The translations under genes were made by a program, and so were the position numbers. From NCBI RefSeq assembly GCF_007990755.1, contig NZ_BJXA01000013.1, positions 92,883 to 156,882 of the forward strand: a stretch of 64,000 nt of DNA, in the 5' to 3' direction. The notes beneath the pieces are model-generated. The model was not told the origin of the DNA and searched no databases. It saw only the letters and a list, made by a program, of their open reading frames with translations. This DNA is from Nocardia ninae NBRC 108245 (GTDB lineage Bacteria > Actinomycetota > Actinomycetes > Mycobacteriales > Mycobacteriaceae). Below, piece by piece: positions 10,878-19,937 of the stretch. Position 1 is the first letter of the stretch; every line of letters begins with the position of its first letter.

Positions 10878-13216
10878 CCTTTCCCCGCCGCCGCGGCGGC
10901 CTGCTGGCGCTGGATGTTCGCCTCGAATTGCCGCTTGGCGGCGCCGTACTGCTTGGGCCAGGCGAGCTCGGTGTAGCCGATCCTGGCCGCCTCGGTGAGG
11001 GTCCAGGCCGGGTTGGCCAGATGCGGGCGGGCGATGGCGCACAGGTCGGCGCGACCGGCGGCCACGATGCTGTTCACGTGGTCGGCCTCGGAGATCGCGC
11101 CGACCGCGATGGTGGGGATGCCCGCCTCCTGGCGCACCCGGTCGGCGAACGGTGTCTGCCACATCCGCCCGAAGGTCGGTTGCTCCTGCTTGGTCACCTG
11201 GCCCGAGGAGCAGTCGATCAGGTCGGCACCGGCCTGTTTGAAGCACCGCGCGATCTCGACGGCGTCGGCCGGGGTGATGCCGCCCTCGGCCCAGTCGTGC
11301 GCCGAAATACGCACCGACATAGGCAGTTCCGTCGGCCAGGCGTCCCGCACTGCCTTGAACACTTCCAGCGGATAGCGCAGCCGGTTCGCCAGCGACCCGC
11401 CGTAGGCGTCGGTGCGCTGGTTGGTGAGCGGTGAGATGAAGCTCGACAACAGATAGCCGTGCGCGCAATGCAATTCGAGCCAGTCGAAGCCTGCCCCGGC
11501 ACCGCGGCGGGTGGCGTCGACGAATTGTGTTGTCACCTCGTCCATGTCGGCCCGCGTCATCGCCCGTGACCACTGGCTGATGCCGGGCAGGTATTGCTGC
11601 GGCGAGGCCGAGATCAACGGCCAGTTCGGCTCGTCGTCGTCGGGGGTGAGCGGTTGATCGATGCCGTCCCACATGCGGCGGGTGGAGCCCTTGGCGCCCG
11701 AATGACCGATCTGCAGGCCGATTTTCGCGTCGGAGTTGTCGTGTACCCAGTCGACGATGCGCTGCCATGCTTGTTGCTGTTCGTCGGTGTACAAGCCAGG
11801 GCAGCCGGGCGTGATCCGGCCCGTCGGGCTGACGCAGGTCATCTCGACGAAGACCAGCCCGGCACCGCCTTGCGCGCGGGCGCCGAGGTGCACCAGATGA
11901 AAGTCGCTGGGGACGCCGCCGACGGCGGAGTACTGGGCCATCGGCGAGACGATCACTCGATTCTTCAGCGTCACCGACCGGGCCGTGTACGGCGTGAACA
12001 TCGGTGGGACGGAAGGCTCTTCGGCGGTGCGCGAGATTCCCGCCCGTGCGTCGAACCAGCGTTCGTAATTCTCCAGCCAGCCCTTGTCACGCAGCCGCAG
12101 ATTCTCGTGACTGATGCGCTGGCTGCGAGTGAGCATCGAGTACATGAACTGCTCGGGTTCGAGTTGGTCGCAATAGCGTTCGCCGCACACCTCGAACCAC
12201 TCCATGGCGTTCCAAGCCGCGTTCTGTAACCGGAGCGCGTCGATCGAGCGGATCTGCTGGTAGTGCTCGAGAACTGCGGGCAGGTCCGCCGGTGTGTCGC
12301 CGTGTTCGCCGAGTTGGCGGACCAGTTCGATGGCATCTTCGAGCGCCAGCTTGGTGCCGGAGCCGATGGCGAAGTGGGCGGTGTGTACGGCGTCGCCCAT
12401 CAGCACCACGTGGCTGTTTCCGGTTTGCAGCCACCACTTCTCGCATTTGACCCGCTGGAAGTTCTGCCACCCCGAGCCCGGCAGGTGACGGGAGTTCGTC
12501 ATCAGCTTCTCGCCCTGCAGGTTGTCGGCGAACAGCCGTTCGCAGAACGCCACCGACTCGTCCGGGCGGGCCTGGTCCAGGCCGTGTGCGCGCCACACGC
12601 GCTCCGGTGCCTCGACGATGAAGGTGCTGGTGTTCTCGTCGAACTTGTAGATGTGCGCCTGGATCCAACCGTGTTCGGTCTGGACGAAGTCGAAAGTGAA
12701 AGCGTCGTACGGCTTCTCGGTGCCGAGCCAGATGTAGCGGTTCGGGCGCGTCACGAGGTCGGGCACGAAGACGTCCCGGTGCTCGCCGCGGATCTTGGAG
12801 GAGATGCCGTCGGCGGCGACGATCAGGTCGGCGTCGGGGAACTCGTTGGCGGAGTTGACCTCTCGATCGAACTCGAGCTTTACCCCGACCTCTTCGCACC
12901 GCGCCTGCAGGATGTTCAGCAGTTTCTTGCGGCCGATGCCGACGAAGCCGTGCCCGCCGGAGCGCAGCACGCGGCCCTTGAACCGTAACTCGATGTCGTC
13001 CCAGTGGTTGAACGCCGATTGGATCCGGTCCGCGGTGGCCCGATCCCACACCCGCATGTTCTCCATGGTGGCGTCGGAGAAGACCACGCCCCAGCCGAAG
13101 GTGTCGTAGGGGCGGTTGCGTTCGACCACGGTGACCTCGTGATCGGCGTTGAGCTGCTTCATCAGCAACCCGAAGTACAGGCCGGCGGGTCCGCCGCCGA
13201 TGCACACGACCTTCAT
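10874..13216 (-). CDS. Two-domain 2-aminobenzoyl-CoA monooxygenase/reductase (also called salicylyl-CoA 5-hydroxylase/oxidoreductase)
   Basis: A 780-residue fusion. Residues 1 to about 385 form a group A flavin monooxygenase ([64 protein letters not shown]). Residues about 395-780 form an Old Yellow Enzyme-type barrel ([74 protein letters not shown]-like end). This architecture is that of the Azoarcus evansii enzyme that hydroxylates and then reduces the ring of 2-aminobenzoyl-CoA. It is the first gene of an eight-gene minus-strand operon. Salicylyl-CoA is the alternative substrate. Confidence 0.88.
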   Translation of the reverse strand: MKVVCIGGGPAGLYFGLLMKQLNADHEVTVVERNRPYDTFGWGVVFSDATMENMRVWDRATADRIQSAFNHWDDIELRFKGRVLRSGGHGFVGIGRKKLLNILQARCEEVGVKLEFDREVNSANEFPDADLIVAADGISSKIRGEHRDVFVPDLVTRPNRYIWLGTEKPYDAFTFDFVQTEHGWIQAHIYKFDENTSTFIVEAPERVWRAHGLDQARPDESVAFCERLFADNLQGEKLMTNSRHLPGSGWQNFQRVKCEKWWLQTGNSHVVLMGDAVHTAHFAIGSGTKLALEDAIELVRQLGEHGDTPADLPAVLEHYQQIRSIDALRLQNAAWNAMEWFEVCGERYCDQLEPEQFMYSMLTRSQRISHENLRLRDKGWLENYERWFDARAGISRTAEEPSVPPMFTPYTARSVTLKNRVIVSPMAQYSAVGGVPSDFHLVHLGARAQGGAGLVFVEMTCVSPTGRITPGCPGLYTDEQQQAWQRIVDWVHDNSDAKIGLQIGHSGAKGSTRRMWDGIDQPLTPDDDEPNWPLISASPQQYLPGISQWSRAMTRADMDEVTTQFVDATRRGAGAGFDWLELHCAHGYLLSSFISPLTNQRTDAYGGSLANRLRYPLEVFKAVRDAWPTELPMSVRISAHDWAEGGITPADAVEIARCFKQAGADLIDCSSGQVTKQEQPTFGRMWQTPFADRVRQEAGIPTIAVGAISEADHVNSIVAAGRADLCAIARPHLANPAWTLTEAARIGYTELAWPKQYGAAKRQFEANIQRQQAAAAAGKG

Positions 13217-13247
13217 GCGCTCTCCTCAGAAGTCGCGGTAGCCAGTA

Positions 13248-13275
13248 CTTTACAACTAAAGCTTTAGGCATAAAG
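13248..13275. promoter_or_regulatory. Two tandem CTTTA-N4-TAAAG palindromes, probable MarR operators
   Basis: On the plus strand 13248-13261 reads CTTTACAACTAAAG and 13262-13275 reads CTTTAGGCATAAAG, two directly abutting 14-bp inverted repeats with identical 5-bp arms. They are 31 bp upstream of the ATG of the monooxygenase/reductase gene, in the right place for a repressor to block the promoter. The AT-rich patch stands out in this GC-rich DNA. The operon encodes a MarR regulator, the likely ligand. Confidence 0.7.
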
Positions 13276-13325
13276 CATTTTCACCGGATCGGGGAGCTGT
13301 GTGCGGCGGTGTCACGCCATGACGC

Positions 13326-13688
13326 CTACCAGGGTCTGCGGATGCGCCGCGGGCTGGCGAACCAATCCTGCTGGTAGTCGGGGTGATCGGCGTACGGCTG
13401 CGCCAAGGCCCGCAGGATCTCCTTGGCCAGCTTCTTGGACTCGTCGGCTTTCGAATCGCCGAACAACCAGGAGAACGCGGCTTCTTCGTCCAGCCAGGAC
13501 CAGTCGTCTTCCTCTGCCTTCTTCTTGTGATCGCGTTCCAACGCCGCCAATACCGCGCGTTTGGCGGCACATTCGGCGAGGATGCGCCGGCTCGACCAAG
13601 GGCCTTGCCCGCCTCGGTGCTCGGCGGCGCGCGCCTCGGCTTCGTCGTCCAGAATGCGGGCTCGTACGAAATGCGCCAGGGATTTCAT
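13326..13688 (-). CDS. Small hypothetical protein (DUF6221-like)
   Basis: A 120-residue acidic/Lys-rich protein starting MKSLAHFVRARILDDEAEARAAEH, with a middle of RRILAECAAKRAVLAALERDH and HPDYQQDW near the end. This layout (short N-terminal helix, 'ILDDEAEA', 'ILAECAAKRAV', 'HPDYQ.DW') is that of the small actinobacterial DUF6221 family; no function is known to me. No signal peptide or membrane helix is seen. It sits between the siderophore genes and the aminobenzoyl-CoA operon, on the same strand as both, 110 bp before the operon. Confidence 0.7.
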   Translation of the reverse strand: MKSLAHFVRARILDDEAEARAAEHRGGQGPWSSRRILAECAAKRAVLAALERDHKKKAEEDDWSWLDEEAAFSWLFGDSKADESKKLAKEILRALAQPYADHPDYQQDWFASPRRIRRPW

Positions 13689-13758
13689 GAATTCACGGTA
13701 GATACGGGTGCGCAGGGTAGGCGTCGGTCGAAAGGAGGACCGGGATGGACCGGCGGCG

Positions 13759-14571
13759 TCATTCGTTGCGCAGGTCGTCCTCCGTGGCGCCGAGGCGCCA
13801 GTAGCCGCGAAAGGTCACATCCGCCTTAGGGATCCGTCGTTCGGTGACGAGGTGGCGGCGCAGGGCGCGGACGACGCCGGATTCGCCGGCGATCCACGCG
13901 TAGGGCCGCCGTTCCGGGAGTGCGGCGGCGCGGACCGCGTGCACGATGCGGCCACGGTCGCGGTCCTCGTGCACCAGCCAGGTGATCTCGGCGTCTGCCT
14001 CGGTGGGCAGTTCGCGGCGATCGGCCTGGTGCGGGACCTCGATCCAGACCTTGGCGACGGTGCCGGCGGGCAGCGATTCGAGGATGCTTGCCGTCGCGGG
14101 CAATGCCGTCTCGTCCGCGGCGAGCAGGACCCAGCCGGCCTCGCCGGGCGGGCGGAAGGCGACGCTGCGGTTGTCGCTGTCGCATGGTCCGAGGATGGTG
14201 ACCCGATCGCCCGGCTGCGCCCGCGCCGCCCAGCGTGCGGCCGGTCCGCCGTCGGCGTGCGGGACGAAGTCGATATCCAATTCGGCAGTGTCGGGCCGAT
14301 GTTCGCGCGCGGTGTAGGCGCGCATCACCGCGCGAACGGCCGGGTCGGCGGCCCGCCATTCGGCGAACCAGTTGTCCCCGGCGTCGACCGGTACCCAGGG
14401 CCTTTGCTGGCCGGGGTGGGGCAGGAACAGCGACAGGCTCTGATCGCGGCCGCCGCTGGCGAAGCCCTCCAACGGCGCACCGCCGAACACGATGCGGAGC
14501 TGGGACGGGCTGAGCAGTTCGGTCCGCAGGACCGGCACGTTCTCGAAGAAACGAAAAGGCTGGGCGCGCAT
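13759..14571 (-). CDS. Siderophore-interacting protein (FAD-dependent ferric-siderophore reductase)
   Basis: A 270-residue member of the ViuB/SIP family, which reduces ferric siderophores in the cytoplasm to release iron. Visible are the FAD-binding AYTAREHRPDTAELDIDFVPHADGGPAARWAARAQPGDRVTILGPC and the NAD(P)-type domain WVLLAADETALPATASILESLP and IAGESGVVRALRRHL; the C-terminal GYWRLGATEDDL is typical of the family. The gene lies 11 bp downstream of the siderophore-binding lipoprotein gene and is probably co-transcribed with it from the iron-box promoter. Confidence 0.88.
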   Translation of the reverse strand: MRAQPFRFFENVPVLRTELLSPSQLRIVFGGAPLEGFASGGRDQSLSLFLPHPGQQRPWVPVDAGDNWFAEWRAADPAVRAVMRAYTAREHRPDTAELDIDFVPHADGGPAARWAARAQPGDRVTILGPCDSDNRSVAFRPPGEAGWVLLAADETALPATASILESLPAGTVAKVWIEVPHQADRRELPTEADAEITWLVHEDRDRGRIVHAVRAAALPERRPYAWIAGESGVVRALRRHLVTERRIPKADVTFRGYWRLGATEDDLRNE

Positions 14572-14582
14572 GGGAATCCTTG

Positions 14583-15608
14583 TCAGGTCACTTTGCCGGA
14601 GCGGCGGACGGCGTCGGCCAGATCCTCGAGCAACGGTGCGACACCGGCGTGCGAGAACCGGAAGATCGGTTGCCAGCCGACGACCTGATCGGCCCGCACC
14701 GCGGGCAGGCCGCGCCAGACCGGATTGGCGGCAAGCGCTTCCGGCGACAACGTGCCGGAACGGCGGTCGAGCAGGATCAGGTCGGCCCGGTATTTGTCGG
14801 TGTGCTCCCAGCTGAGCTCCTCGAAGAAGCCGTCCGGGGTGACGTTGTCCGGGGTGACCATGTCGACGCCCAACTCCGCGAAATAGCGCAGGTCGGTGGA
14901 CATTCGCGGGTCGGAGACGTAGAAGATCCCCTGCGCGGCGGAGGCAGCCATCACGCGCAGGCCGGGTTGCTGCGCGGCGGCCTCGCGGATCGCCTGGGAC
15001 GCGGCGTCGAATCGGGATTTGGCCTGGGTTGCCTTGGGCGCGTTCAGGTCCGCGCCGAGTGTGCGCGCGAGCTCGGCGTAGCGCGCGATGATCTCCGGCA
15101 GTGTCCGGCGTGCGATGCGTACCGTGGCGACATTCGGATTGATCGCCAGAATCTTTTCCTTGCTCTCGTCCGGGATGTACCAGAGCCGGTCGGGCACATA
15201 CATGTCGGTGACGAGGAGATCCGGTTCGAGCGCCGCGTACTTCTCGACGTTGAACTCGCCCCAGTTGTTGCCGAGCACGGTCAGTTTGCCGAGGTCGAGA
15301 TCACCCGCCAGGGGCGCCGGTTCGCCTGCTGTCGTGCGTGTTTCACCGAAGACCCCGACGATGCGGTCCTGCAGGCCGTAGTCCGCCAGCAGCGCGGCGG
15401 AGCCGGCGAACGCGACGATGCGGGACGGGACCTCCTTGGTGTGGATGGTGTTGTTCCGATCATCGGTGAACGACCAGCCGCCCGGTCCGGTGTACTGCTC
15501 GTCGGCGGGCCGGCCGGTGCACGCGGTGACAGCGGCGCCGAGCCCGACTGCGCAGGCGGTCGTGAGCAGGCGGCGGCGGGAGATATGGATTGTGTCCATG
15601 GCGGCCAT
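14583..15608 (-). CDS. Iron-siderophore ABC transporter substrate-binding lipoprotein
   Basis: A 341-residue periplasmic-binding-type protein. The N-terminus has SRRRLLTTACAVGLGAAVTAC: a twin-arginine-like motif followed by a lipobox with Cys, so it is probably an exported lipoprotein. PSRIVAFAGSAALLADYGLQDRIVGVFG and NVEKYAALEPDLLVTDMYV fit the FecB/FhuD family. Two ATGs (15608 and 15599) are possible and neither has a strong ribosome site. An IdeR-type palindrome lies 18 bp upstream of the first. No permease gene is present in the window. Confidence 0.87.
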   Translation of the reverse strand: MAAMDTIHISRRRLLTTACAVGLGAAVTACTGRPADEQYTGPGGWSFTDDRNNTIHTKEVPSRIVAFAGSAALLADYGLQDRIVGVFGETRTTAGEPAPLAGDLDLGKLTVLGNNWGEFNVEKYAALEPDLLVTDMYVPDRLWYIPDESKEKILAINPNVATVRIARRTLPEIIARYAELARTLGADLNAPKATQAKSRFDAASQAIREAAAQQPGLRVMAASAAQGIFYVSDPRMSTDLRYFAELGVDMVTPDNVTPDGFFEELSWEHTDKYRADLILLDRRSGTLSPEALAANPVWRGLPAVRADQVVGWQPIFRFSHAGVAPLLEDLADAVRRSGKVT

Positions 15609-15625
15609 TAGAACGACCCATCGCC

Positions 15626-15643
15626 GGTTAGGCAAGCCTAACC
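15626..15643. promoter_or_regulatory. IdeR/DtxR-type iron box
   Basis: GGTTAGGC-AA-GCCTAACC is a perfect 8-bp inverted repeat, immediately upstream of the siderophore-binding lipoprotein gene. It fits the actinobacterial iron-box consensus TTAGGTTAGGCTAACCTAA apart from the centre. Iron-loaded IdeR/DmdR would repress the two siderophore genes (established for this box type; direct control here is inferred). Confidence 0.8.
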
Positions 15644-15766
15644 TGAATGAGGTTGATCACGGGCGGAGCGGTGGGGTGTGCCGATCTCGGGCCAATGCTG
15701 TTGCTGCGGAAGATGACCGGGCCAGACCATCCCGGACCGGCGGACTGCGCGGCTGTGGTGCAGACC

Positions 15767-17296
15767 TCAGCGCCAACTCGGCAGCCACAGGTGCTGCTGC
15801 CAACTCGACACGGTGATCGGCAGCCCGGCGAGGATCGGGTAGTTCCAGGCGAAGTTCGCGACGACCAACCCCAGATATAGGCAGACCAGCAGCAGGCCGG
15901 TGTCGCGGCGTTCGCGATGATCGGTCGCGCGGCCGAGGATCTGCCCGAGCGCCAGGGCGACCAGCATGATCAGGAAGGGGGCCATGGCGGTGGCGTAGAA
16001 GTAGTACATCTGCCGGTCGAGCACGGCGAACCAGGGCAGCCAGGCCGCCGCGTAGCCGGTGAGGGCCGCGATGTAGCGCCAGTCGCGGCGGGTGATGGAC
16101 TGCCATAGCGCCCAACCGAGGGCGGGCACCGCCAGCCACCAGATGGCGGGCGTGCCGATCAGCATGATCGCGCGCACACACTCCGATTGCCCGCATCCGG
16201 TGGTCTGTGCGGGCTCGGGAAAGTGGTAGAGCATCGGCCGCAAGCCCATCGGCCACGTCCACGGCTTCGACTCCCACGGATGGCGGTACCCGGCGGAATT
16301 GGTCAGATGGGTGTGCACGTCCAGCATGGCGGCGTGGTGGAACCACAAGGAGCGCAACGTTTCTGGGACGAATGAGAAGAACCCGCCGCCCGCGACGGCA
16401 TGTCGGTTCACCCCGGTCTCGCTGCCGAACCATCCCGCGTAGGACGCCAAGTACACGCCCAGCGCCACTATGACCAGCGCGAACGCCGCGGGTGCCGCGT
16501 CGCGCACGATCGTGCCGAGGAACGGGCGCCGCGCTCCGTAGTGCCGCCGCGCGGCGGCATCGAAACCCAGACACAGGATTACGAAGAAGACCAGGAAATA
16601 CGCGCCGGACCACTTTGTGCCACAGGCCAACCCGAGCAGCACGCCCGCGCCGAACCGCCACCAGCGCACGCCGAGGCGAGGCCCATACGCGGACAACGAA
16701 ATCCGGCCCTCGGCCTGCGCCATTCGCGCTCGGACCTCGTCGCGATCGACGATCAGACAGCCGAACGCCCCGGTGACCAGCACCGCCAGGAAGATATCGA
16801 GCATGCCGATCCGCGACGAGACGAACGTGACGCCGTCGGCGATCATCAGGATTCCGGCGATGGCACCGATCAGCGTCGAGCGCGTCAGCCGCCGGACGAT
16901 CCGAATCACCAACAGCACCAGCAGAGTTCCGGCCACCGCCGCCGAGAACCGCCACCCCAGCGGTGTGTAACCGAACAGCGCCTCGCCCACGGCGATCAGC
17001 AGCTTCCCGACCGGTGGGTGGACCACGACCACGTACCCGGGATTGTCTTCGATGCCCATCCCGTTGTGCAGCATCTCCCAGGCCTGCAACGCGTAGTACT
17101 TCTCGTCGAAGACCGGCACCCCGGCGTCGGTCGTCGAGCCGAGCCCAGCGAAACGTGTCACCGCCGCGAGCAGCGTCAGCACCGCGGTGACCCACCAACC
17201 GCGTGCGGTATCAGCCGAATCGGCTGCGAGCTTCGGCCCCGACGGATTGACTATCGGACGAGCCGACCACCGCTCGAGCACCGAACCGACCACCAC
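15767..17296 (-). CDS. pmt: Dolichyl-phosphate-mannose--protein mannosyltransferase (GT39)
   Basis: A 509-residue polytopic membrane protein that transfers mannose from polyprenyl-phosphate-mannose to Ser/Thr of exported proteins. After a first membrane segment (WWVTAVLTLLAAVTRFAGL) comes the catalytic acidic pair region VPVFDEKYYALQAWEMLHNGMGIEDNPGYVVVVHPPVGK, typical of bacterial PMT (Rv1002c-like). Many hydrophobic segments follow and the C-terminal membrane part is MYYFYATAMAPFLIMLVALALGQIL. The GTG at 17296 is the likely start. Confidence 0.92.
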   Translation of the reverse strand: MVVGSVLERWSARPIVNPSGPKLAADSADTARGWWVTAVLTLLAAVTRFAGLGSTTDAGVPVFDEKYYALQAWEMLHNGMGIEDNPGYVVVVHPPVGKLLIAVGEALFGYTPLGWRFSAAVAGTLLVLLVIRIVRRLTRSTLIGAIAGILMIADGVTFVSSRIGMLDIFLAVLVTGAFGCLIVDRDEVRARMAQAEGRISLSAYGPRLGVRWWRFGAGVLLGLACGTKWSGAYFLVFFVILCLGFDAAARRHYGARRPFLGTIVRDAAPAAFALVIVALGVYLASYAGWFGSETGVNRHAVAGGGFFSFVPETLRSLWFHHAAMLDVHTHLTNSAGYRHPWESKPWTWPMGLRPMLYHFPEPAQTTGCGQSECVRAIMLIGTPAIWWLAVPALGWALWQSITRRDWRYIAALTGYAAAWLPWFAVLDRQMYYFYATAMAPFLIMLVALALGQILGRATDHRERRDTGLLLVCLYLGLVVANFAWNYPILAGLPITVSSWQQHLWLPSWR

Positions 17297-17297
17297 C

Positions 17298-17316
17298 CGA
17301 CCCTACGCAAGGGTCG
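17298..17316. repeat. Short inverted repeat just before pmt
   Basis: CGACCC-N7-GGGTCG, 6-bp arms, lies in the 22-bp gap between the stop of the upstream TPR-like gene and the GTG of pmt on the same strand. It may be a weak terminator or a hairpin affecting pmt translation; nothing decides between these. Confidence 0.4.
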
Positions 17317-17318
17317 AT

Positions 17319-17951
17319 TCAGTAGACCAAATTCGCGCCGAAATCAGGGACAACCCCGATCAGGACGAGTTGACTCCACCGGTCCAGGCGGCCGTTGTGC
17401 ATCTCCCAAAACCTGCGGCACAACTGGAAATACTCCAGGACGACCTGGCGTTCACCGTGCTCCAGCAGGTCTTTGGCCAGGCTCATGTTCGGTCCGAAGG
17501 TGTCCATCTGCGGCGAGCCGGGACTGTTGCCTGCGGCGAGCAGGTGCCCCTTGGCGTCGTGGACGCGCCCCTCGCGCAAAGCGATTCGGCCGAGCACCAT
17601 GTTGGCGTCGTGGATGGCGTTGCCGTAATTCCAGTTGTCGCGGAACCCGGGCGCCATCGCCAGCAGCTCCTGCGCGTAGTCGCGGGCCGCTTCGATATCC
17701 CCGTCGGTGAAACTGTCTTTCGCCAGATCCGGCAGTGCGTAGAACCTGTCGGAGGTGGTTCCCGACGCCTCCGCGGTCGCGATGCCGGGCAGTGACGGCA
17801 AGGTCGCGACGGCTCCCACCATCGCTGCCGCGGCCAGCGCCGCTACCACGATCCCGGCCACCGCCCGTGGCCGTAACGACCGGACGGCGGTGTGCTGCTT
17901 CGGCTTCGGCTGGTCGTCGAGCGCGGAATAGATGGACGGGTGCTCTGTCAT
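17319..17951 (-). CDS. Membrane-anchored hypothetical protein with TPR-like helices
   Basis: A 210-residue protein of unknown function. A basic cytoplasmic start (MTEHPSIYSALDDQPKPKQHTAVRSLRPR) is followed by one membrane helix (AVAGIVVAALAAAAMVGAVATL, residues about 30-51), then an exported domain of about 150 residues. That domain has helix pairs (DGDIEAARDYAQELLAMAPG, DANMVLGRIALREGRVHDAKGHLLAAGNSPGSP) that resemble tetratricopeptide repeats. It lies 22 bp upstream of pmt on the same strand and might share its transcript. Confidence 0.7.
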   Translation of the reverse strand: MTEHPSIYSALDDQPKPKQHTAVRSLRPRAVAGIVVAALAAAAMVGAVATLPSLPGIATAEASGTTSDRFYALPDLAKDSFTDGDIEAARDYAQELLAMAPGFRDNWNYGNAIHDANMVLGRIALREGRVHDAKGHLLAAGNSPGSPQMDTFGPNMSLAKDLLEHGERQVVLEYFQLCRRFWEMHNGRLDRWSQLVLIGVVPDFGANLVY

Positions 17952-18131
17952 CTCGGCCTTACCTGATCAAAGACGGGTGCGCGCCGCTCGTTCGGATCGC
18001 GGAGCTCAGCTAGAGCATCGCGCGATCCCTACCTGCACCCATAAGTTTTCGATCATCCACCGATCACCTGCCGAACGGCGCGAGCCCGGCCCGGATCGAA
18101 TGATCCTGAGCCGGGCCGCAATCCGCCCGGG

Positions 18132-18617
18132 TCAGTTGGCCATGGTGGCGAACATGCCCGGCTCGTAGGACCCGCCCTTCTGGTGCACGATCACCGCGAG
18201 CCGGTTGGCCGCGTTGATCATGGCCACCAGCGCGACCAGTGCGACGGTCTGGTCGTCGTCGTAATGCTTGCGTACCTGGGCCCACGTCTCGTCGGACACA
18301 CCCTGGTGGGCGTCGGCGAGTCGAGTGCCCTCTTCGACGAGCGCGAGCGCGGCCTGCTCGGCCTCGGTGAACACGGTGGCCTCGCGCCAGGCGGCCACCA
18401 GATGCAGCCGGACCGAGGTTTCCCCGGCCGCCGCGGCGTCCTTGGTGTGGGCGTCGATGCACCAGCCGCAGCCGTTGATCTGGCTCGCGCGCAGCGACAC
18501 CAGTTCCTGGGTGGACTTCGGCAGCGGCGACTGCTGGATCGTCAGACCGACGTTGGCGAACCGCTTGGCGATCTTGCTGCCGATTTCGGTGCTGAACAGG
18601 TCGATACGGGGTTCCAT
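18132..18617 (-). CDS. Carboxymuconolactone decarboxylase (AhpD-like) family protein
   Basis: A 161-residue CMD-family protein. The redox motif is INGCGWCIDAHTKDAAAAG, with CxxC and the downstream His as in AhpD-type alkylhydroperoxidases. The ATG at 18617 (MEPRIDLFSTEIG) fits the family; the longer frame runs into the sigJ promoter. The gene is divergent from a SigJ-type ECF sigma factor, a pairing common in actinobacteria, and is a likely target of it. The role is probably peroxide or electrophile stress defence (inference). Confidence 0.88.
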   Translation of the reverse strand: MEPRIDLFSTEIGSKIAKRFANVGLTIQQSPLPKSTQELVSLRASQINGCGWCIDAHTKDAAAAGETSVRLHLVAAWREATVFTEAEQAALALVEEGTRLADAHQGVSDETWAQVRKHYDDDQTVALVALVAMINAANRLAVIVHQKGGSYEPGMFATMAN

Positions 18618-18702
18618 GACTGGGTCCTCACTGGTGGTGTTGAACTGAACGACCATGAGATGCCGAGGGGTCGGTCCGTGTGACAGGCGCGGTGCCGTGA
18701 CG

Positions 18703-18727
18703 TGTGACACAAGCTTCAGGTGTCACA
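18703..18727. promoter_or_regulatory. Palindrome TGTGACAC-N9-GTGTCACA between the CMD gene and sigJ
   Basis: Perfect 8-bp inverted repeat with a 9-bp spacer, 86 bp before the CMD-family start and 59 bp before the sigJ start. Further GTGTGACA- and GTGACAC-type copies are at 18678-18685 and 18753-18760. It is either an operator for a dimeric regulator of both genes, or two divergent promoter elements recognised by SigJ itself. Confidence 0.55.
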
Positions 18728-18785
18728 AAACCGTGGGCCCCGGTGTCTGGTGCGTGACACAGTCGAGAGCGAAGAGGAGTCATCC

Positions 18786-19712
18786 ATGGCAGGCACGTCG
18801 CAGCACCCGGCCGAAGATCGCCGCGAGGGCGATCGCCCGGACGCCACCGCCACTTTCGTCGCCCATCGCAATCTGCTGTTCACCGTCGCCTACGAGATGC
18901 TCGGCTCGGCCGCCGACGCCGAAGACGTGCTGCAGGAGACCTGGTTGCGGTGGGCCGGGGTCGATCTCGACACAGTGCGGGATCAGCGCGCCTACCTGGT
19001 CCGGATCGCCACCCGTCAGGCGCTGGTCCGGCTGCGCACCCTCGGCCGTCGCAAGGAGTCCTACGTCGGGCAGTGGCTGCCCGAACCGTTGCTGACCGCG
19101 CCCGATGTGGCCGAGGACGTCGAGTTGGCCGAGAGCGTGTCGATGGCGATGATGCTGGTGCTGGAGACGCTCGCGCCCACCGAGCGGGCCGTGTTCGTGC
19201 TCCGTGAAGTGTTCGATCTGCCGTACGAGGAGATCGCCGAAGCCGTCGACAAGACCCCGGCCGCGGTGCGCCAGATCATCCACCGGGCCCGCGCTCACGT
19301 AAGCGCGCGCCGACCGCGCGGGGTGGTTTCCCAAGCCGAGACCAAGGGCGCGCTCGATGCTTTCCACCGGGCCGTCGAAACCGGTGATATGCAGGGTCTG
19401 CTCGATATTCTCGCGCCGGATGTCGTCTTCTTGGGCGACGGTGGTGGTATCAAGCAGGCCGCGCTGCAACCCGTCATCGGGGCCGCCCGGGTCGCTCGCT
19501 TCCTGTCCATCGGCCTGCCACGGGTCCGCGCCATGATGACGATCGAGCCGGTGCAGGTGAACGGCTCCCCGGCGCTGCTGCTCCGGCACGACGGCGCGGT
19601 CGACAGCGTCATCGCGCTGCGCATCGACGACGGGCTCGTCACCGGGCTCTACTCCGTGCGTAATCCGGAGAAGTTCTCGCACATGGAGCGGGAGACCGCG
19701 TTGCGACGCTGA
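18786..19712 (+). CDS. sigJ: ECF sigma factor, SigJ type (ECF41-like, with SnoaL-like C-terminal domain)
   Basis: A 308-residue sigma factor. Region 2 is FVAHRNLLFTVAYEMLGSAADAEDVLQETWLRW (residues about 25-58), region 4 is LAPTERAVFVLREVFDLPYEEIAEAVDKTPAAVRQIIHRARAHV (about 130-175), and the rest is a SnoaL/NTF2-like domain (AFHRAVETGDMQGLLDILAPDVVFLGDGGG...NPEKFSHM) that in this group modulates activity in place of an anti-sigma factor. The ATG at 18786 has GAAGAGGAG six bases upstream, better than the earlier in-frame codon. It is divergent from the CMD-family gene, the usual autoregulated target of ECF41 factors. Confidence 0.9.
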   Translation: MAGTSQHPAEDRREGDRPDATATFVAHRNLLFTVAYEMLGSAADAEDVLQETWLRWAGVDLDTVRDQRAYLVRIATRQALVRLRTLGRRKESYVGQWLPEPLLTAPDVAEDVELAESVSMAMMLVLETLAPTERAVFVLREVFDLPYEEIAEAVDKTPAAVRQIIHRARAHVSARRPRGVVSQAETKGALDAFHRAVETGDMQGLLDILAPDVVFLGDGGGIKQAALQPVIGAARVARFLSIGLPRVRAMMTIEPVQVNGSPALLLRHDGAVDSVIALRIDDGLVTGLYSVRNPEKFSHMERETALRR

Positions 19713-19727
19713 TCGTTTTCGCGTATC

Positions 19728-19777
19728 GACGGCCCGGCGCCGCCGTGTCCACCGAGGACCGGCGGCGCCGGGCCGTC
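19728..19777. terminator. Strong hairpin after sigJ
   Basis: A perfect 18-bp GC-rich stem (19728-19745 with 19760-19777) and a 14-nt loop, 15 bp after the sigJ stop. There is no T-tract, as usual in high-GC actinobacteria. It separates sigJ from the Acg-type gene. Confidence 0.8.
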
Positions 19778-19937
19778 GTGGTCTGTGGTTGCGGGCTCGG
19801 GCACTGAAGTGACATTCACCTCGATGACAGAACAGCGTCCCGTGGCGACACTGGAGAACGGCGTCGGTCACGAATGGCCTGGTCACCGAGGTGTGACGCC
19901 TCTCGAATATTTCTATGCGGAAGGGTAGCTCGAACTC

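Noticed and set aside
16400-17710. 436-codon plus-strand frame across pmt and its neighbour
   Set aside because: The translation is Arg/Pro/His-rich without any family pattern, whereas both minus-strand genes have clear membrane segments and motifs.
19713-19937. Search for a DosR box before the Acg-family gene
   Set aside because: No sequence close to the DosR palindrome was found, so hypoxic control is not supported.
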